From positions 129,857-193,856 of the forward strand of contig VWZF01004899.1 in assembly GCA_013396755.1 (NCBI GenBank): 64,000 bases of DNA, written 5' to 3'. Positions within the stretch are counted from its first letter, which is position 1. Each line of letters begins with the position of its first letter. This DNA comes from Sclerurus mexicanus (Eukaryota; Chordata; Aves; Passeriformes; Furnariidae). Below, piece by piece: positions 1 through 12,494 of this stretch. The notes below the pieces were generated by a model that was given only the letters and a program-made list of their open reading frames with translations, was not told where the DNA came from and searched no databases. The translations under genes and the position numbers were made by a program.

Positions 1-1939
1 AGAAACATATAACTGTTATGTGTTAGATTAATTTGCAGAACACTTGGCATTTTATTGCCAAGTAGTCAAATTGTTCCAAGTTGTTCCGGAAGGTTGTTAT
101 TAATAGTATGTTTTCTGAGGAAAGTTCTGTCTACTTTTGGAACTGCATTTCTGTTGCCAAGGAAACTCCTTGAAGCTCAGCATTCTAGGAGCACACTGCT
201 GCTTTTGTTTGCCAGTATCCTATTCATATCATCTAAGTAAGCACTTTACATACTTTAGCCTCCAGTTTCAAATGTTGAAGTTTTTATGTATTTATATTAC
301 TGCATTAAAAATAGTTTATGCTTCTTTTTAAACTCAGAGTCTCTTGCAAGATTATTTTAACAGTTGCATTAAAGAACAGTTTTTTGTGTTGGGTTTTTTT
401 GTTGGTTTTTTTTTCACAAGTTTGCAATAAATTAGTTTTAATTTGAATAATAGCTCCATAGGTTATAGCACTAGTCCTTAAGTGTTAATTATCTTTTCAC
501 TCTGAAATTAATGTAGTCATTTCCTACTGACTCCTCTACACCATTATTGAAGTGCTGAGGAAAACATGTCATTGAGTTCTGAGCCAGAACTGTTGTTGTG
601 ATTAATCCTGGTCACATGGCCAATCTCTGCCAAAAGGAGATCACTGAAAAAAGGTGACAAAGACAGTGATTTCCTGTCAGCAAAGAGTACGACAGGGCTG
701 TCTAGAAGTGATGCAAATGAGGGAAACTTTCACCACGGTTTGTTTGATCCACTCCGGGCCCCAGCACACTGAGCCAGGGAGAAAGGCACAATGGAGCAGC
801 AGCACACCCAGAGGAAGAAATTAACTGCACCTTCCGAGCAGGAATAGAGCTTCCAGCAGGGAAACAAAAACTGCTGAGAGATTTTTTTCCCTTCAACTTT
901 TTTTGAAATGTATCCTTAGTTTTTGATGTGCATTTTTGTGTTATTTAATACGTTGCACTGCTTCCCTTTGATGAGAGTTCAGCAGTGAACTTGTCCAAAA
1001 GCCATGCCAAGTAAATGTTTTCAAAATCTTTGCACCACTACATAAGACTCTTTCTCCATCATGACCATTGTTGCTGAAGACTTACTAGTATAAAATTTCC
1101 AGCTTATGCAGTTTGTGTTAAAAACACCATACCTAGCTTGTAATTCGACAGAAAAAAAATATTTCTGCTATTTGATATTTTCAAATGTTCAGCTAATTTT
1201 ATTCTAAACATACTAACAATTTTAACAATCATATTGTATTTATTTAAATGGGGTTTTAATCTAACACAATTAAGTTTTGCAATTAATCTTCTGAGGAAAA
1301 TGGAAAGAATTATCATTAACTTTTCTGCCTAGTATACTCATTTCTAATCTCAACAGTTCCAGTAAATACTGATTTGCTTCATTTTTGAACACTCAAGGTA
1401 CAGAATTACTCAAGTTCCCACTAAAGGGCTAATTAGCAGAGTTTAAATTCTTTGGGTTTGATCCTCCAGTAACAGCAGATGAATACAGCTGAAGTCAATG
1501 CAAGTTCTGTGTACTCAGAGCTTATGAGATCAGGCTCACATGCAGTAGATTAAAATGAAATAAACATGATACACTCGGCATTAAACTGAGCTATTACAGA
1601 AGTACAAAGAAGCAAGAGTCCAAAAACATGGAAATGCTCCCTATAGTTTTTTCCTTAATTAATAGATAAAGCATTAGAGGACAATAAGCTGTCATCAATT
1701 CATTCCATGACTGCCATTTTTTCAAACACTAGTTGATTTCAAAATCATTAGCTAGTTTAGGAGTGTAAAGCAGAAATCATTTAGGACTATGCTCTCTTTT
1801 TTAAAATCTTTGCACTGAAATCTAAGAAATCTAAAGAAAGTAATACGTATTCAGAGTTACAAAAAAATATGGCTGTGCTGTTCCTATTATATTTAGGGCA
1901 AAAAAAACCTAGTTAAAGAGAGATAATAAGGATCCTAGT

Positions 1940-1988
1940 AAAAAAAACAAACAACAACAACAACAAAACCAAACCAAAACAAAAAACT
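1940..1988. repeat. CAA and AAACC-rich low-complexity tract
   Basis: An A run is followed by about six ACA/CAA units and then AAACC-type units. It is an imperfect microsatellite and does not code for anything visible. Confidence 0.8.
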
Positions 1989-2862
1989 AAGAAATTCCTG
2001 GAGTATTACAGAACAAAATTAAGCTGAGAGTTGACTTAAATGTATATTGACTCTGAAAATAGAGTACTGTGAAAATACATTTAATTTTCCCATATACAAT
2101 GTTGGCATTTATATATTGTGGTATGCTACTTTAATGTATGCTTTTCTCTTCTGAATTACCTGTTTTATCATTGCTCCTTCCCATTCATAGGCTCCTTAGG
2201 GGCAATGATTACTGTTGGTAATAGTGATACCACAGCAGGTTCCCTGGCAGAGGCAGCTTGCTGAGCTGGCTCTGAGCAGCAATTACTTGTCAGCTCAGGA
2301 AGTGAGAAGGGGGATCTGTGGGTTTAGGAGAATCCACCAAAATGCAGAGAGTGCAATTAGCAGGTTCACATTGGAAGTTGTAATTGATAAAGGAAAACTA
2401 AAGACCTGTATTTTCGTAACACCCCTCATCATTGAGGAATTCTGATAATAATAGCTGCCTGGTTTGCTGGGCACAGCCTTCTCTCCCTACGGAGCAGAAC
2501 GGCTGTGCTCTCTGGGAAGCGCGGCAGTGCTTGTGCCTCTGAGCTGTGAGCAATAGACCATCCACGACTCTGTTAAAAAGCCTCCAAATAAAACGGGTGT
2601 CACCATTGATCAGAAGAGAGCTTTACTAGGCTAGTTTTATAAAACTAAATAGTGGTTTTGAGAGCATGATTCATTGTTACACGAATCTCTGAAATTAAAG
2701 ATGATAAAGACCTAGTGATTTATCCCATCTTTCCTTTGCTAGTGCAGAAGTGCTCCCTCAATTACATTGGGTAATGTCTTTTGTCTACTTTTAAGTGTCT
2801 GAAATTATGAGGCTTTCAAAACTTCTTCGGGAGATGGTTCATTGCAGGAGGGGGGCGGAGCG

Positions 2863-2883
2863 NNNNNNNNNNNNNNNNNNNNN
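2863..2883. other. Run of 21 Ns in G-rich sequence (assembly gap or masked bases)
   Basis: Twenty-one unresolved bases are flanked by GGAGGGGGGCGGAGCG on the left and GGGACGGGGGGGGGG on the right. Sequence of this kind is hard to sequence and assemble and may form G-quadruplexes. The real content and length of the gap are unknown. Confidence 0.95.
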
Positions 2884-4600
2884 ACGGGACGGGGGGGGGG
2901 AGAAGGGTTGTTTTTGTTCTGCTTTTTGAAAGACCGATCGTTCTTAATGCAATACACGAAAGATTTTTGCATGACCTGCAAATACCTCTCCTGCTTTATG
3001 GACACTCTTTAGTGATCCCTTAGCCAAACTCCACGTTTCTAGTTAAGTCTTTGTTCAATCCTTAATGATTTGCTTGCTGCTTTTACTAGAAAGGTACATG
3101 CAGCGAATATTCACCATAGGAGGGCAAGGACTCGGTTTCTACCCTTCAAGTGGGTTTTCAGTGGCCGAGTACCAGATAGGTAGTTCTGGGATAGGGGCTC
3201 GAATCTGGTACAATAGCAGATGACCTTCCAGTGGAAATTGCAGGACAAATAGGCTGCCTGTGCTTTGAAATCAGTGCTGGTTCGCCTGTGCTGCTCAGGT
3301 GGCAGACTCAGCTACCCTCTCACACACAAACTTTCTGCTTTTGGAAGTGTCATACCTATCATAATATAGAATGTCATAATATTAAGAAACTAGTACTTCC
3401 TATTTTGCATATACAATACTCCCCATTTTGCCACCATACTGTACTACAGACATTATTAAATTATTGCTCTTTTACTCTGCTTATCATGAACTATTATCCC
3501 AGTGCTACCATCTGTAATTATTCTTAATTGTTACATTTGGATATTAGAAAGGGAAGTGTCCTAAATAGCACCTAAAATACTTGGGCTGGCTGCTTAAGCT
3601 TTGTTCCTTTCATACTGATGGGTGGATTGTTACCTTAAAATTTATCTTTATTGTTTGTTTGGTTTTGGGGTTTTTTTTAGTATAGGACTAGAACTAGTGG
3701 TTGAATTAGGCATGGTACAAGCTGGCTTTATATAGACTGCAACTACAAAACCACCTTATTTTAGATTTACAAGAAACTTTTTACCTATTTCTGACATTGT
3801 TTATTTCTGAACCCAGCCAAGGCCAGGACTTTTAATGTGTGATTAAGTCTGATGAAGTATTAAGAAAGCTAGGAAAAAGACATGAATTTAAGTAAGAAAT
3901 TATTGTCAAAACAAGAAATCTAGGCCAGTGAATTAAACCCACTAGCAGCCTAAAATAGTTTGGATTGGAACTATATTTGCCTTCGTAAACATATTTTAAC
4001 TCAGGTGACAACTCCTTCTCACTGGTTATTTTAAATAAAAGTACTAAAATAAGAAAGAATAAAATTCAAGAAGATCATCAAGAAAAGAGGATGCCAAAGC
4101 AAGAACAAATGTATCATTTTTAAGAAATTATCAAATCATGCAATCATAGAAGAAAGAAAACAACTTTTATTTGACCTTGAATGTACCATTTATTTGATAA
4201 GAAATAAAAAAAAGCTAGAGGGTAGTTGTTTCTTGTCATTATACTGTTGCTGATTCTGTGGTTAGTTATTAATTTTATTTTTTATGATTCACAATCTGCT
4301 CTTTGAAATATGCCATATGCTCAAAGCAATTCAAGGATGACAACTGTCAGAATTACTCCAATAAAAATTGCCTAAATGAGGAAGATTTACTGCAGCCTGA
4401 TATTTCTGTCAAAAACCCCTCCTTTCCTTCCCCCACTGCACCTCAGACCCATAGACTACAGCTTCTAAGACACACAGAGAAGCCTGAATCAATTTTAGGA
4501 TCAAATCACACATTTTGAGGAAGTTCTTAAAAGTACTGTCTGTCTAAAAGGAGTGATAAAGCTTCTGGGTTAAGGCTGCTATGGCAAATAAGAGAAACCA

Positions 4601-4642
4601 TGTGTGTCTGTGTGTAAATATATATATATATATATATATATA
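4601..4642. repeat. TG/TA microsatellite
   Basis: A TGTGTGTCTGTGTGT stretch passes directly into an uninterrupted AT dinucleotide run of 25 bases (4618-4642). Confidence 0.95.
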
Positions 4643-5215
4643 AGTTAGAATTAGATTCTATATGCTCACCCTGCAAGTTCAAAATCATGTTCCTCAAATC
4701 ACAACCAAGTGTGAAGAGTTAACATGACAATGTCTACTTTATGTATAACTAATAAAAATTAAATTGGAAGAGTCCTGTATCCTGGCAGCAGCAAACCAAA
4801 ATCAAGGCAAATGTCTTTCTTTCCAGATGAGGTCTGAAAGGTGGATAAAAATCCAGCTGAAAGCTCCAATCAAAACACATTTTGTTAAATGTTCCCATTT
4901 CATTTTTTTCCTTCATTTTGTTTCAGTCTATTTATTAATGCAGTTTCATTTATTTCTATTCATCTTGAAGACAAATCTTTGTCCTTCTATAGAATTACAC
5001 CAAATAGAATGTGATAAAGGGAACTTTCTTGCAATTATGATGTCGGTGCAGCCTGTCAGCGCACAGGGGATGGAAATGAGGTTGGGGACAGGGAAGGGAA
5101 TTCTAATAGACACCATGATACATACAATGAACGCAGCGATATCCTGTGAGAGAAAGACTTGTCAAGCTAATCAGATCTTCTATAGCTAGGTAAAGGCAGT
5201 AACGGTAGCGCTAAC

Positions 5216-5336
5216 CTTGTAAAGATGCTGCTGCTGCTCCTCTGACATCATCAGGTCATGGCTGTCCATCACAATGGATTCCATGTCAATCAGCCAATCC
5301 CAGAGCTCCTGGTATTCTGAATCAAAGTCCAAAAGG
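5216..5336 (-). CDS. AKAP6: AKAP6 internal exon (downstream of the two in this window), spectrin-like region
   Basis: This 121-nt minus-strand exon follows the acceptor CCTTATCTACAG and ends at TACAAG|GTTAGC. Its first base completes the split glycine codon from the exon at 10919-11067, and the remaining 40 codons end in phase 0. The peptide starts LLDFDSEYQELWDWLIDMES and ends MMSEEQQQHLYK. The helical, tryptophan-containing pattern (ELWDWL) is typical of a spectrin-like repeat, and the whole matches AKAP6 as I recall it. In the family this part of the protein helps target the scaffold to the nuclear envelope. The donor has T at +3, a departure from the usual purine. The next exon, expected to continue the spectrin-like helices, was not found between 1 and 5215, so that intron runs off the window. 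Confidence 0.93.
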
Positions 5337-7700
5337 CTGTAGATAAGGAACAAAATGTATTATGCATAAATACTCTGTAGTTGTTAAAATCTTGTATTAG
5401 AATAATGTATTCTTGAAAACTCATGATGTTCCAAGTTATATTTCTAAAGAGACATTCTGTATTTATACAGAGTGGATGAAAATGAAAACTGAAATCCAAT
5501 TTAAGCCAGTGCCATGACCTAAATTCAGCGGCTGTTGCCAAATCCTGACAACTGTTGGCATACTGCATTTGCTTCAAAAATTTTAAAATACAAATCCCCC
5601 ATAGATGTTGTTTAATGCTTTTTATATTGCTGACTTTATATTGAGCTAATTTTACAACAATCATCTTGATATAATTCATATGAAAATATTATTTACATAA
5701 AAAAATTACTCAATCCATTCAGCCATCCCTCTGCTGTCTATCTGCCTATCTCTGTAAATATCCTACATTTATTTTCATGGATGAGTAGCTAGCATTTCAA
5801 CTTAATGCCTTAAGATAGGCTTGAGTGAATATGGTAAGCCAGTGAGAACTAAGGCCAGATACAGTATTAGACAGGTGTTCCCTACAGACATGTAAGAAAC
5901 AAAGGTAAGGACAGGAAGTCAAAACAATGAATCCTTGAATAGCAAGCAATCATTAAAATTCAAAGGAGGATCACTACGGTTTTCAACAAAATAAATCATT
6001 AGAATAAGGAGCTTAAAAGGATTAATGTGATTCTCTATTGAAAGCCTAGTGAATAAGTAAAGCATAGATTCTTCTAAAACACTGTGATACAAGACAGAAA
6101 GTATATGCTAAAAAACTGCACGTTCGTCAAAAAGATACCTCTTGAAAGGAGATCTTCAAACTTACAAAATTGGAAAAAGCAAAAGCCTTGCCAGTAGTAT
6201 CAAAAAACTCACAGACTGATCAAAGAATAGTGCACATTCCATTAAAGCTAATTTCTCCAATTAACAACTTTTTAGCAACCCCATTAAAAAAATTAGCAGA
6301 GTTTCAACAGAGAAACAATAAACTAAACATGTTTTCAATATTATTCGTACTATCGCAGTTTCAGTTATTAACTACAGTACCATATGCATGGTAATTTTGA
6401 AAGCTTATAGATAAAGTTGTGACAAGTAGAACTGTCTTTCTGCAAGAAAGCAGGCAAGAGAGAAGAAAGTATTTGCCTTCTGTGGTATTATTTTCAATGA
6501 CTTGACAACAAAGTAAGTATTGTATAATGCACAAGCACTGATTCCTGCTTCTGAAGTAACTCTAGTTTAATCCACTGTACTTAGTATACTTTTACTCAAT
6601 AATTTATGGGGTGCACTTACTTAAAACAGCCTGCTGCCCTGAGAAGGTAAGCAATGTTACTATAAAGAAAGAAGAGCAAGCATCAAAGGGCAAGTTACCA
6701 TTTTTGAAATATAATAGTTTCATTTGGAGTTCAGGGCATTTCTCCTGTTTCAGGAGGTATTTGACTCTGGTATCATTTTGAAACTAACATAAAACTAAAT
6801 ACCATTTTGAATGGTATATTTGGCAGTGATACTGAATCTTTATCCCTTCCTCAGAAAACAGTATAACTATTTTGTACCTTCAGTATTTACTGCTCCTTTT
6901 CTTCCCTTCCATCTTATCCAAATTATTCAAAGTCATAAAATTGACAGGCAGCTATTAAAACATATGTTTTATGTCATAAGATGTTAGGTTTCATATCATA
7001 TAAATCAGTACAGATTCAGTTGGACCTGGGTGGTTTGTACCAGTGAAATACCTAAATTATGACATGAAGATGATGCGAAACAAAGTCTACATCATCATTC
7101 ATGACCTGTTGCTGCCAGAATGGGATATGATGCCTTTGGAAACTGCACCAGGAAGTGGACTTAGATTTTACTATAATGGGCAGAAGATGTGCTGGATCCA
7201 AACACATGCTCTGTGTCTGAAGAACCACATCTTAGCTACAGTCCAAATTAGTCCATCTATTGATGTAATAGAATGAACCAATTCTTTAAAGAAACAGGAA
7301 AGCACATTTCTTTGACCTTTATAAAACCCTGATAAACACTGGAAAACAGCTGAACATTTTGATTTCAAACTTATGTTCTGAACAGGAACTCAGCCTAAAA
7401 TGAAGTGTGAGACAAACAGGATTCACTGGAAAAAGCCCAGGAAGGGATACAAGATAAATGGGGGATTTTTTTCCCCTATAATTTACATGCTGTGCTTACT
7501 GTCTTTTCTTTTTTTCTTTTTTTTTCTTTTTTTTCAGTGATGTAAAATAAAGTCATCTGGCAGCATTTTTAAGCAAACTGTCTATGGCAGTTATTTGCCT
7601 GAGTCTGAAGATAGTGTAGTCAGCCTACAAAGTATCATCAATATATTTCTTCAATATGATTTCAATACTTTACTTTTAATGGTTTTAAAATATCTCTGAT

Positions 7701-7739
7701 ATGTATATATGTGTGTGTATATATATATATATATATATA
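7701..7739. repeat. TA/TG microsatellite
   Basis: A compound repeat with the order TA, TG, TA; the last TA run is about 20 bases. It lies in the intron between the two AKAP6 exons. Confidence 0.95.
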
Positions 7740-7995
7740 CAAAAAAGCAACTTTGTTTTGAAAATTAATGCCTTGCATCTAAAAGGATGAATTTAGTGAT
7801 CACTATCAAATTACTATTTGGAAGAGGATACAAGTTATTAAGCTGCTAAAAACATATTCAGAAAATCCAAAAGCTGTACAATCATTGAGAGGTTAAGATT
7901 CAAATGTACCTGTCAGTATTCTTGTCATATATTTAATATTTCTTTTTTATTCAGAATCTACTTTTCCTGAGCTTAGCAGATATGTTTTTTCATAC

Positions 7996-8107
7996 CGCCA
8001 CAGGCAAAACCAGGGAAAGCATGACTTCTGAAATACTGATGTGTGTTACAGCTGCAGGAACCATAGCAAAGATCTAATTTTGACTGATTATCCAAATCCA
8101 CCAATTG
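7996..8107 (-). other. Exon-like cassette in the AKAP6 intron, possible poison or cryptic exon
   Basis: On the minus strand a strong acceptor (pyrimidine tract ending TTTCTTTTTTAG) is followed by 112 nt and then a good donor, GGCG|GTATGA. One frame is open throughout, starting QLVDLDNQSKLDL. That frame is not the one set by the flanking AKAP6 exons. Spliced after the upstream exon, the GG left over would give a TAG stop after ten further codons, and 112 is not a multiple of three. If it is ever included it would truncate AKAP6. I do not recognise the peptide. Chance pairing of splice-like signals in AT-rich intron is quite possible. Confidence 0.2.
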
Positions 8108-9095
8108 CTAAAAAAGAAATAAATTAGGTCATCTGTTTATAGAAAAAAAATCTTCCATTAAAAGTACCCAAACACTGCCCAAAAAATGCTATAATATGAG
8201 TTAAATGGCAGGTAAATATAGCTTCCTTAATATAGGTTTGTTGGTTAATAAGCTAAAACCGTTAGCTGTGTAATAACTAAAATGACATTAAGAAGTATAT
8301 TTTGTCTTGGTAAACAGGGAATCAGATATGCAGAGTTGCATGTCTAATCCCTTGAACCCTAAACATATTTCTTAAAATGTGGACATCAATTTATTATTTT
8401 GAATGAAAATTCATGAGCACCTTTCTCATGAGAAAACCAGTTCATCTGTGGCATTAATAAATAAAAAGGAATGTGAAGCTATTTCCATCAGCCTTTTTCC
8501 CCATGTTTAACACGCACTTGCAGTTTGTAGTATTTCTTTGATGGCGTAACTCACATGGCATTTAGAAGTACTGTAAACACACTGGTATGCCTCCCAAAAA
8601 AATCAGCTAGACAAAAAGTTCCTTCAGGTTTCTGGGTCATAATGTTTTGCTACTCTTCTCACATGTTTTTATTAGGAAGATACAGAAGAAATTGGAACTT
8701 TGACCTTAACAGTTTTAAAATTGCCTTATATTCTGTGCATACTTGAAGCCCCCTATAATGCATTTCTCTCGAAGCCTCATCCATGAAGTCCCAATACTAC
8801 CTGATAACAGACTCTTAGGATCTGGCCTTCATGTTATGCAATGGTTCTGTAAATAATCGTATCCATATCTTCCAATAGTACCTATATGAACTCCTCTCCA
8901 ATTTTGAGGGGATGCAATATTTCCGGCCAGATTTACTATAACATTTTGCACCTGCACTCAGCTACTCTTGGTTACCTCTTGCTGCCTGGCTAGCTGGCGT
9001 TCTCCTGCAGTGGACATTCATTTTCTTCTCTTTCATTGTCATTTTAGGAACTTTCATGCAGATTCACATAAATTCAGAAAGCCACCTCTCCCAGA

Positions 9096-9101
<6 letters not shown>

Positions 9102-9134
<33 letters not shown>
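9102..9134. repeat. AC dinucleotide microsatellite
   Basis: A perfect AC run of 33 bases, likely to be length-polymorphic. It lies in the intron between the two AKAP6 exons. Confidence 0.97.
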
Positions 9135-9137
<3 letters not shown>

Positions 9138-10918
9138 GTGTCGTATAAAAAATTCTTCATCTACAATAACTCTTGTTCTCCCTGTGGACACTCTTCTTTC
9201 TCCTAGGTCAAACTTGGACAACAGCTAATTTTCCCAGTTATGCAAATGTCTTCCTCTGTAGAGATCTTGGTCTCTAGCTACATCATGTTACTGTGGAGTT
9301 TCTGCCCATGGTTTTTATGCAGTCAGGAAACGTTGTATCAACTGTATTTTCAAATAGATGAAAGGCATTTCCATTGTGTCCAGTACAGTACCTCAGACTC
9401 GTTCAACTGGAAGTTTTCCATCTGAATTCAGTCCCCCCTAGTTTCTACAATGAATATGTGGAATAAATGCAAACAAATGCATTTAAGAACTTATTTACTT
9501 ATCACATATAGTATGTAGAGTTACAAACTGGATTTCTCCATGAAGCTTAAAGCTTCATATCCCCTACCCTTAGGAAAATCAAATGTCTGTTGATGTGTTA
9601 CTGTCTTACATCCTCTGCAATATTCCAGCCGTAAGTCTTGTTCACATTCAATGGTGGCTGCAAAATTAGAAGCTGGTTTTCAACATGTAGCCCTCAGAGC
9701 ACATTTATATACATATACACACCAATTCTGTACAAATTATTTTTATGGTTGGCACTAGTTGCACTGGCGTGTTTGAGAATCTGACAGATTTCTGCATATG
9801 TAATCAAGATCTCAGTAATCCTACATAATTAGCCCACATCAATTTTTCTGAAACAGTCATCTTTCTGTATAATAAGAGGGGATGTTTACAAGGCTCATTT
9901 ATCTTTACAGTCGGTAATTTAATAAACCTGTGTTTCCATGACCTGAACGTTGGGTTAACAATGGGAAAGGGAAGTTCTGGTGATAAAGAACTCATGAACA
10001 CCTTGCGCAATGACTTTTCTTGCATAGGAAACTGCAGGCAAAAGTTCTACTGTATTTACCAGTTATAAGGACATTTTTATCAGGATGAAGGCTTACCCAA
10101 ACAACAACTCCTTTGACCTGCTTTTGACCCACACTATTATGATCCCACAGGTATGTTTTTTATGCTCACTTTGGGGTGCTAGCAGTTGGAAGATATGGTT
10201 TTCAAAAGACCTTAAAGAAAAAGCCTTAATCCAGAACTACAAGTTTTCTTGGTTGTGAAAAAGGGAGGGCAGCAAGAAGTCATTTTAGCATAGTCCAGTG
10301 ATTAATTTGTCCAAGAACCTTTGTTCAAAATATTAAGAGAGAGTGCTTCTATGTGTATACTTATTTAGTATATGTGTGTTTGCATTAATTAAAAAAACCA
10401 GACTGAGATGACCAAGTCAAGGGAAAACAGTTAAAATTAATGCTTTCTTGAAGTAAAAAACCCAGGATGTTTGAACTATAAGTGAATGGCTTGATATTCA
10501 TATTTCCTAGTCACTAGAAGAAAAATTATTATAGAGGTCTTGCAGAGGTATGAATACACTATAGAGATTCTTCCTTGGAATATGCTAAGAAATCAAATTA
10601 TATTTCATAAACCATAAACCATTGGAGGAGAAAAGCCTAAAGAGAAAGGACACATTACATTTTTTTTTAATCCAGATAATGGATTGCTATTAGATAACGT
10701 TAGGCAGTCCTGTGAACAAACAATAATTTGGATAAATTATCCAGAACCCATTATTTTTACATTCATATATAAAAAACTAAACACATATAGAGTTTTTCTC
10801 GGCCTCTTGGCCTAGGAAGAAAAATCCTGGTTAACTAGAAGTAAGAAAAAGTATATCATGTAAAAAAAAAAAAACACAGATCAGTGAGAATAAAACAACA
10901 AAAAGAATAGTTCCCTAC

Positions 10919-11067
10919 CCATTACTTCCCACTGTGTGAACTTTTGACATATCAGCAAACTCTTCCTTTCGCTTGCTACTACTGTTGTACTGCTCACTGT
11001 ACAGTTTTAAGGACATCTGTTCAACAGCATCTCTTTGTGCTTCCAGATAGCATAGCTGAACCTCAGC
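10919..11067 (-). CDS. AKAP6: AKAP6 internal exon (upstream of the two in this window), spectrin-like region
   Basis: Read on the minus strand, this 149-nt exon starts after a strong acceptor (pyrimidine-rich tract ending TTTCTTTTTCTAG) and ends at AATGG|GTAGGG. It gives 49 complete codons plus two bases, from AEVQLCYLEAQRDAVEQM through a serine/lysine-rich stretch (SSSKRKEEFADM) to VGSN. This matches my memory of the central part of A-kinase anchoring protein 6 (mAKAP). AKAP6 is a large scaffold of heart and neurons that holds PKA, phosphodiesterase and other signalling enzymes at the nuclear envelope. Its spectrin-like repeats bind nesprin-1alpha. The upstream boundary is phase 0 and the downstream boundary leaves GG, which the next exon completes as glycine. 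The PKA-binding helix and the other binding sites lie in exons outside this window. The splice sites are predicted by eye. The gene identity is recalled, not searched, but the residue pattern is distinctive. Confidence 0.92.
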
Positions 11068-12459
11068 CTAGAAAAAGAAAACAAAGAGGGGGAAAAAACC
11101 AAAACAGAACATTAAAATAAAAAAATCAGAAAGAATACATTTCAAACAAATACTTTTGGACTGCAACAATATTAACCAAACGATTCACACCATTTTCTCC
11201 TTGCATGATACTGAAAAAGGCTGAATCATTAAGTCAGAGAAAAAGTACAGTGTAATCCCAAATGCCAGAAATGAACTATTTAGGTCTATCAGAGAATCTG
11301 TTATATATTCCACGAGATGTGTAGCCAATCAAATCCTGCTTAAAAATATCTGGACATGAATAAGAAAGATATTAGGAACAAAGCACTGTGATAGAACAGG
11401 TAGATACATAAAATTACATTTCTTACAGGCTTCACAAGAGATATTGTTAACACATTGCCTGTTTTTTCTAATTAATGAAAGCCTTATTGCTATAGGTATT
11501 TTTCTTTTAAATAGTAAATGTAAACAAATCTAAGCAAATTGGCATTATTCTCATTCTGCTTTCACGTATCTGGTGCACAGTGATTACTCAGCAAGGAAAA
11601 AGGCAGTAAGTAAGAGGTGCTGTTTTCCATCAGACTCTGTGCCTGGCCAGAAGAATGTTGAATAATATTTGGCATCATAACTGATTGAATAGACACTTTA
11701 TTTATTGCAGCTGTGGTGATCAGTATGCTTCTGAGTCTCAGAGAACCAGATGATACAAGGATAAAATCTGCTGTTTGCCACACTTGCCCCTAGGAACAGT
11801 ACAAAGAACAGAGGGTAGAGTAAGTTCAAAAGCACTTTGTGACCAATATGCTATTGTTTTCTTTTAATATACTTCATTGAAAGAAAAACACATTAAAAAT
11901 TCTGATAATGCTTCAAAAAATGCTACTTCTGTGTAACTACGTACTTTTATTTCCATTAGGAGTGGAATGCCTGCTTAACTATTTGGTGCTATGGCAAGCA
12001 AATGCAACAAGCATGGAGGGAATTTTGCGCAAGGATTCTCCTGTATTTTCTGCCTTGGGAGGCAGGAAGTGAAGAGTTTGTTTGCCTGCTGACAGCACAA
12101 GAGTTACTGATCCAGGGCAGCTATAAAGAGAAAGTAGTGGAAGGGCCAGAAAGAAGAAGTGTATTCTGCAAAATGCAGGAAAAATGTGAGTGAAGGGAAA
12201 CAGGCACTGAAGAATGTCAATACGGAAAGCGTGAAGGAAAACGGGAATGTCTTTATAAACTAGCAGCAATAACAGTTTCCTGTATTTGTTTATGCCTTGC
12301 CTTGGTGCAATTTTTGCTGAGTAATAATGTAGGCAATTTGGAAATTCCATTTTCTTTTAAACTTTCTCATTCAAATATTTATAGCTTTCTCTCTCAGCCG
12401 CTTCTTACTGTGGGATTAGTTACATTTTTCAGTAAACCCCAATATGTTTTTGAGAAATT

Positions 12460-12494
12460 AAAAAACCCAAACAAACAAAACAAACAAAAAACCC
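12460..12494. repeat. CAAA-type low-complexity tract
   Basis: Imperfect AAAC/CAAA units such as ACAAACAAAACAAACAAAA, with no coding meaning. Confidence 0.8.

Larger units (their letters stand above)
1..5215 (-). other. AKAP6: AKAP6 intron, 5' portion, runs off the left edge
   Basis: This is non-coding intron downstream of the exon at 5216-5336 in gene orientation. It is AT-rich with frequent stops in all frames, and none of its short open stretches resembles a known protein. It contains a CAA/AAACC-rich tract, a run of Ns in G-rich sequence and a TG/TA microsatellite, each listed separately. A slightly more GC-rich patch at about 2455-2560 has a few CpGs and no exon that I can support. No candidate for the next AKAP6 exon was seen. 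Confidence 0.75.
5337..10918 (-). other. AKAP6: AKAP6 intron, complete, 5,582 bp
   Basis: This is the full intron between the two AKAP6 exons, bounded on the minus strand by GTAGGG at its 5' end and CTACAG at its 3' end. It interrupts a glycine codon after its second base. It is AT-rich and contains a TA/TG microsatellite (7701-7739), an AC microsatellite (9102-9134), T-rich tracts near 7501-7536 and an exon-like cassette at 7996-8107. The remaining open stretches are short and look like chance. Confidence 0.85.

Noticed and set aside
4764..5189. Open stretch of 141 codons on the + strand next to an AKAP6 exon
   Set aside because: It runs opposite to AKAP6, has a composition expected from AT-rich intron (Phe, Leu, Ile, Lys), and shows no domain or conserved-looking segment.
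7501..7538. T-rich tract ending TTTTTTTTCAG on the + strand, resembling a splice acceptor
   Set aside because: It is on the strand opposite to AKAP6, and the following sequence has an early stop and no matching donor or coding signal.
11979..12350. Open stretch of 123 codons on the minus strand just upstream of an AKAP6 exon
   Set aside because: It does not resemble the AKAP6 sequence expected before the exon at 10919-11067, and overlapping open frames exist on the other strand. Chance is the simplest reading.
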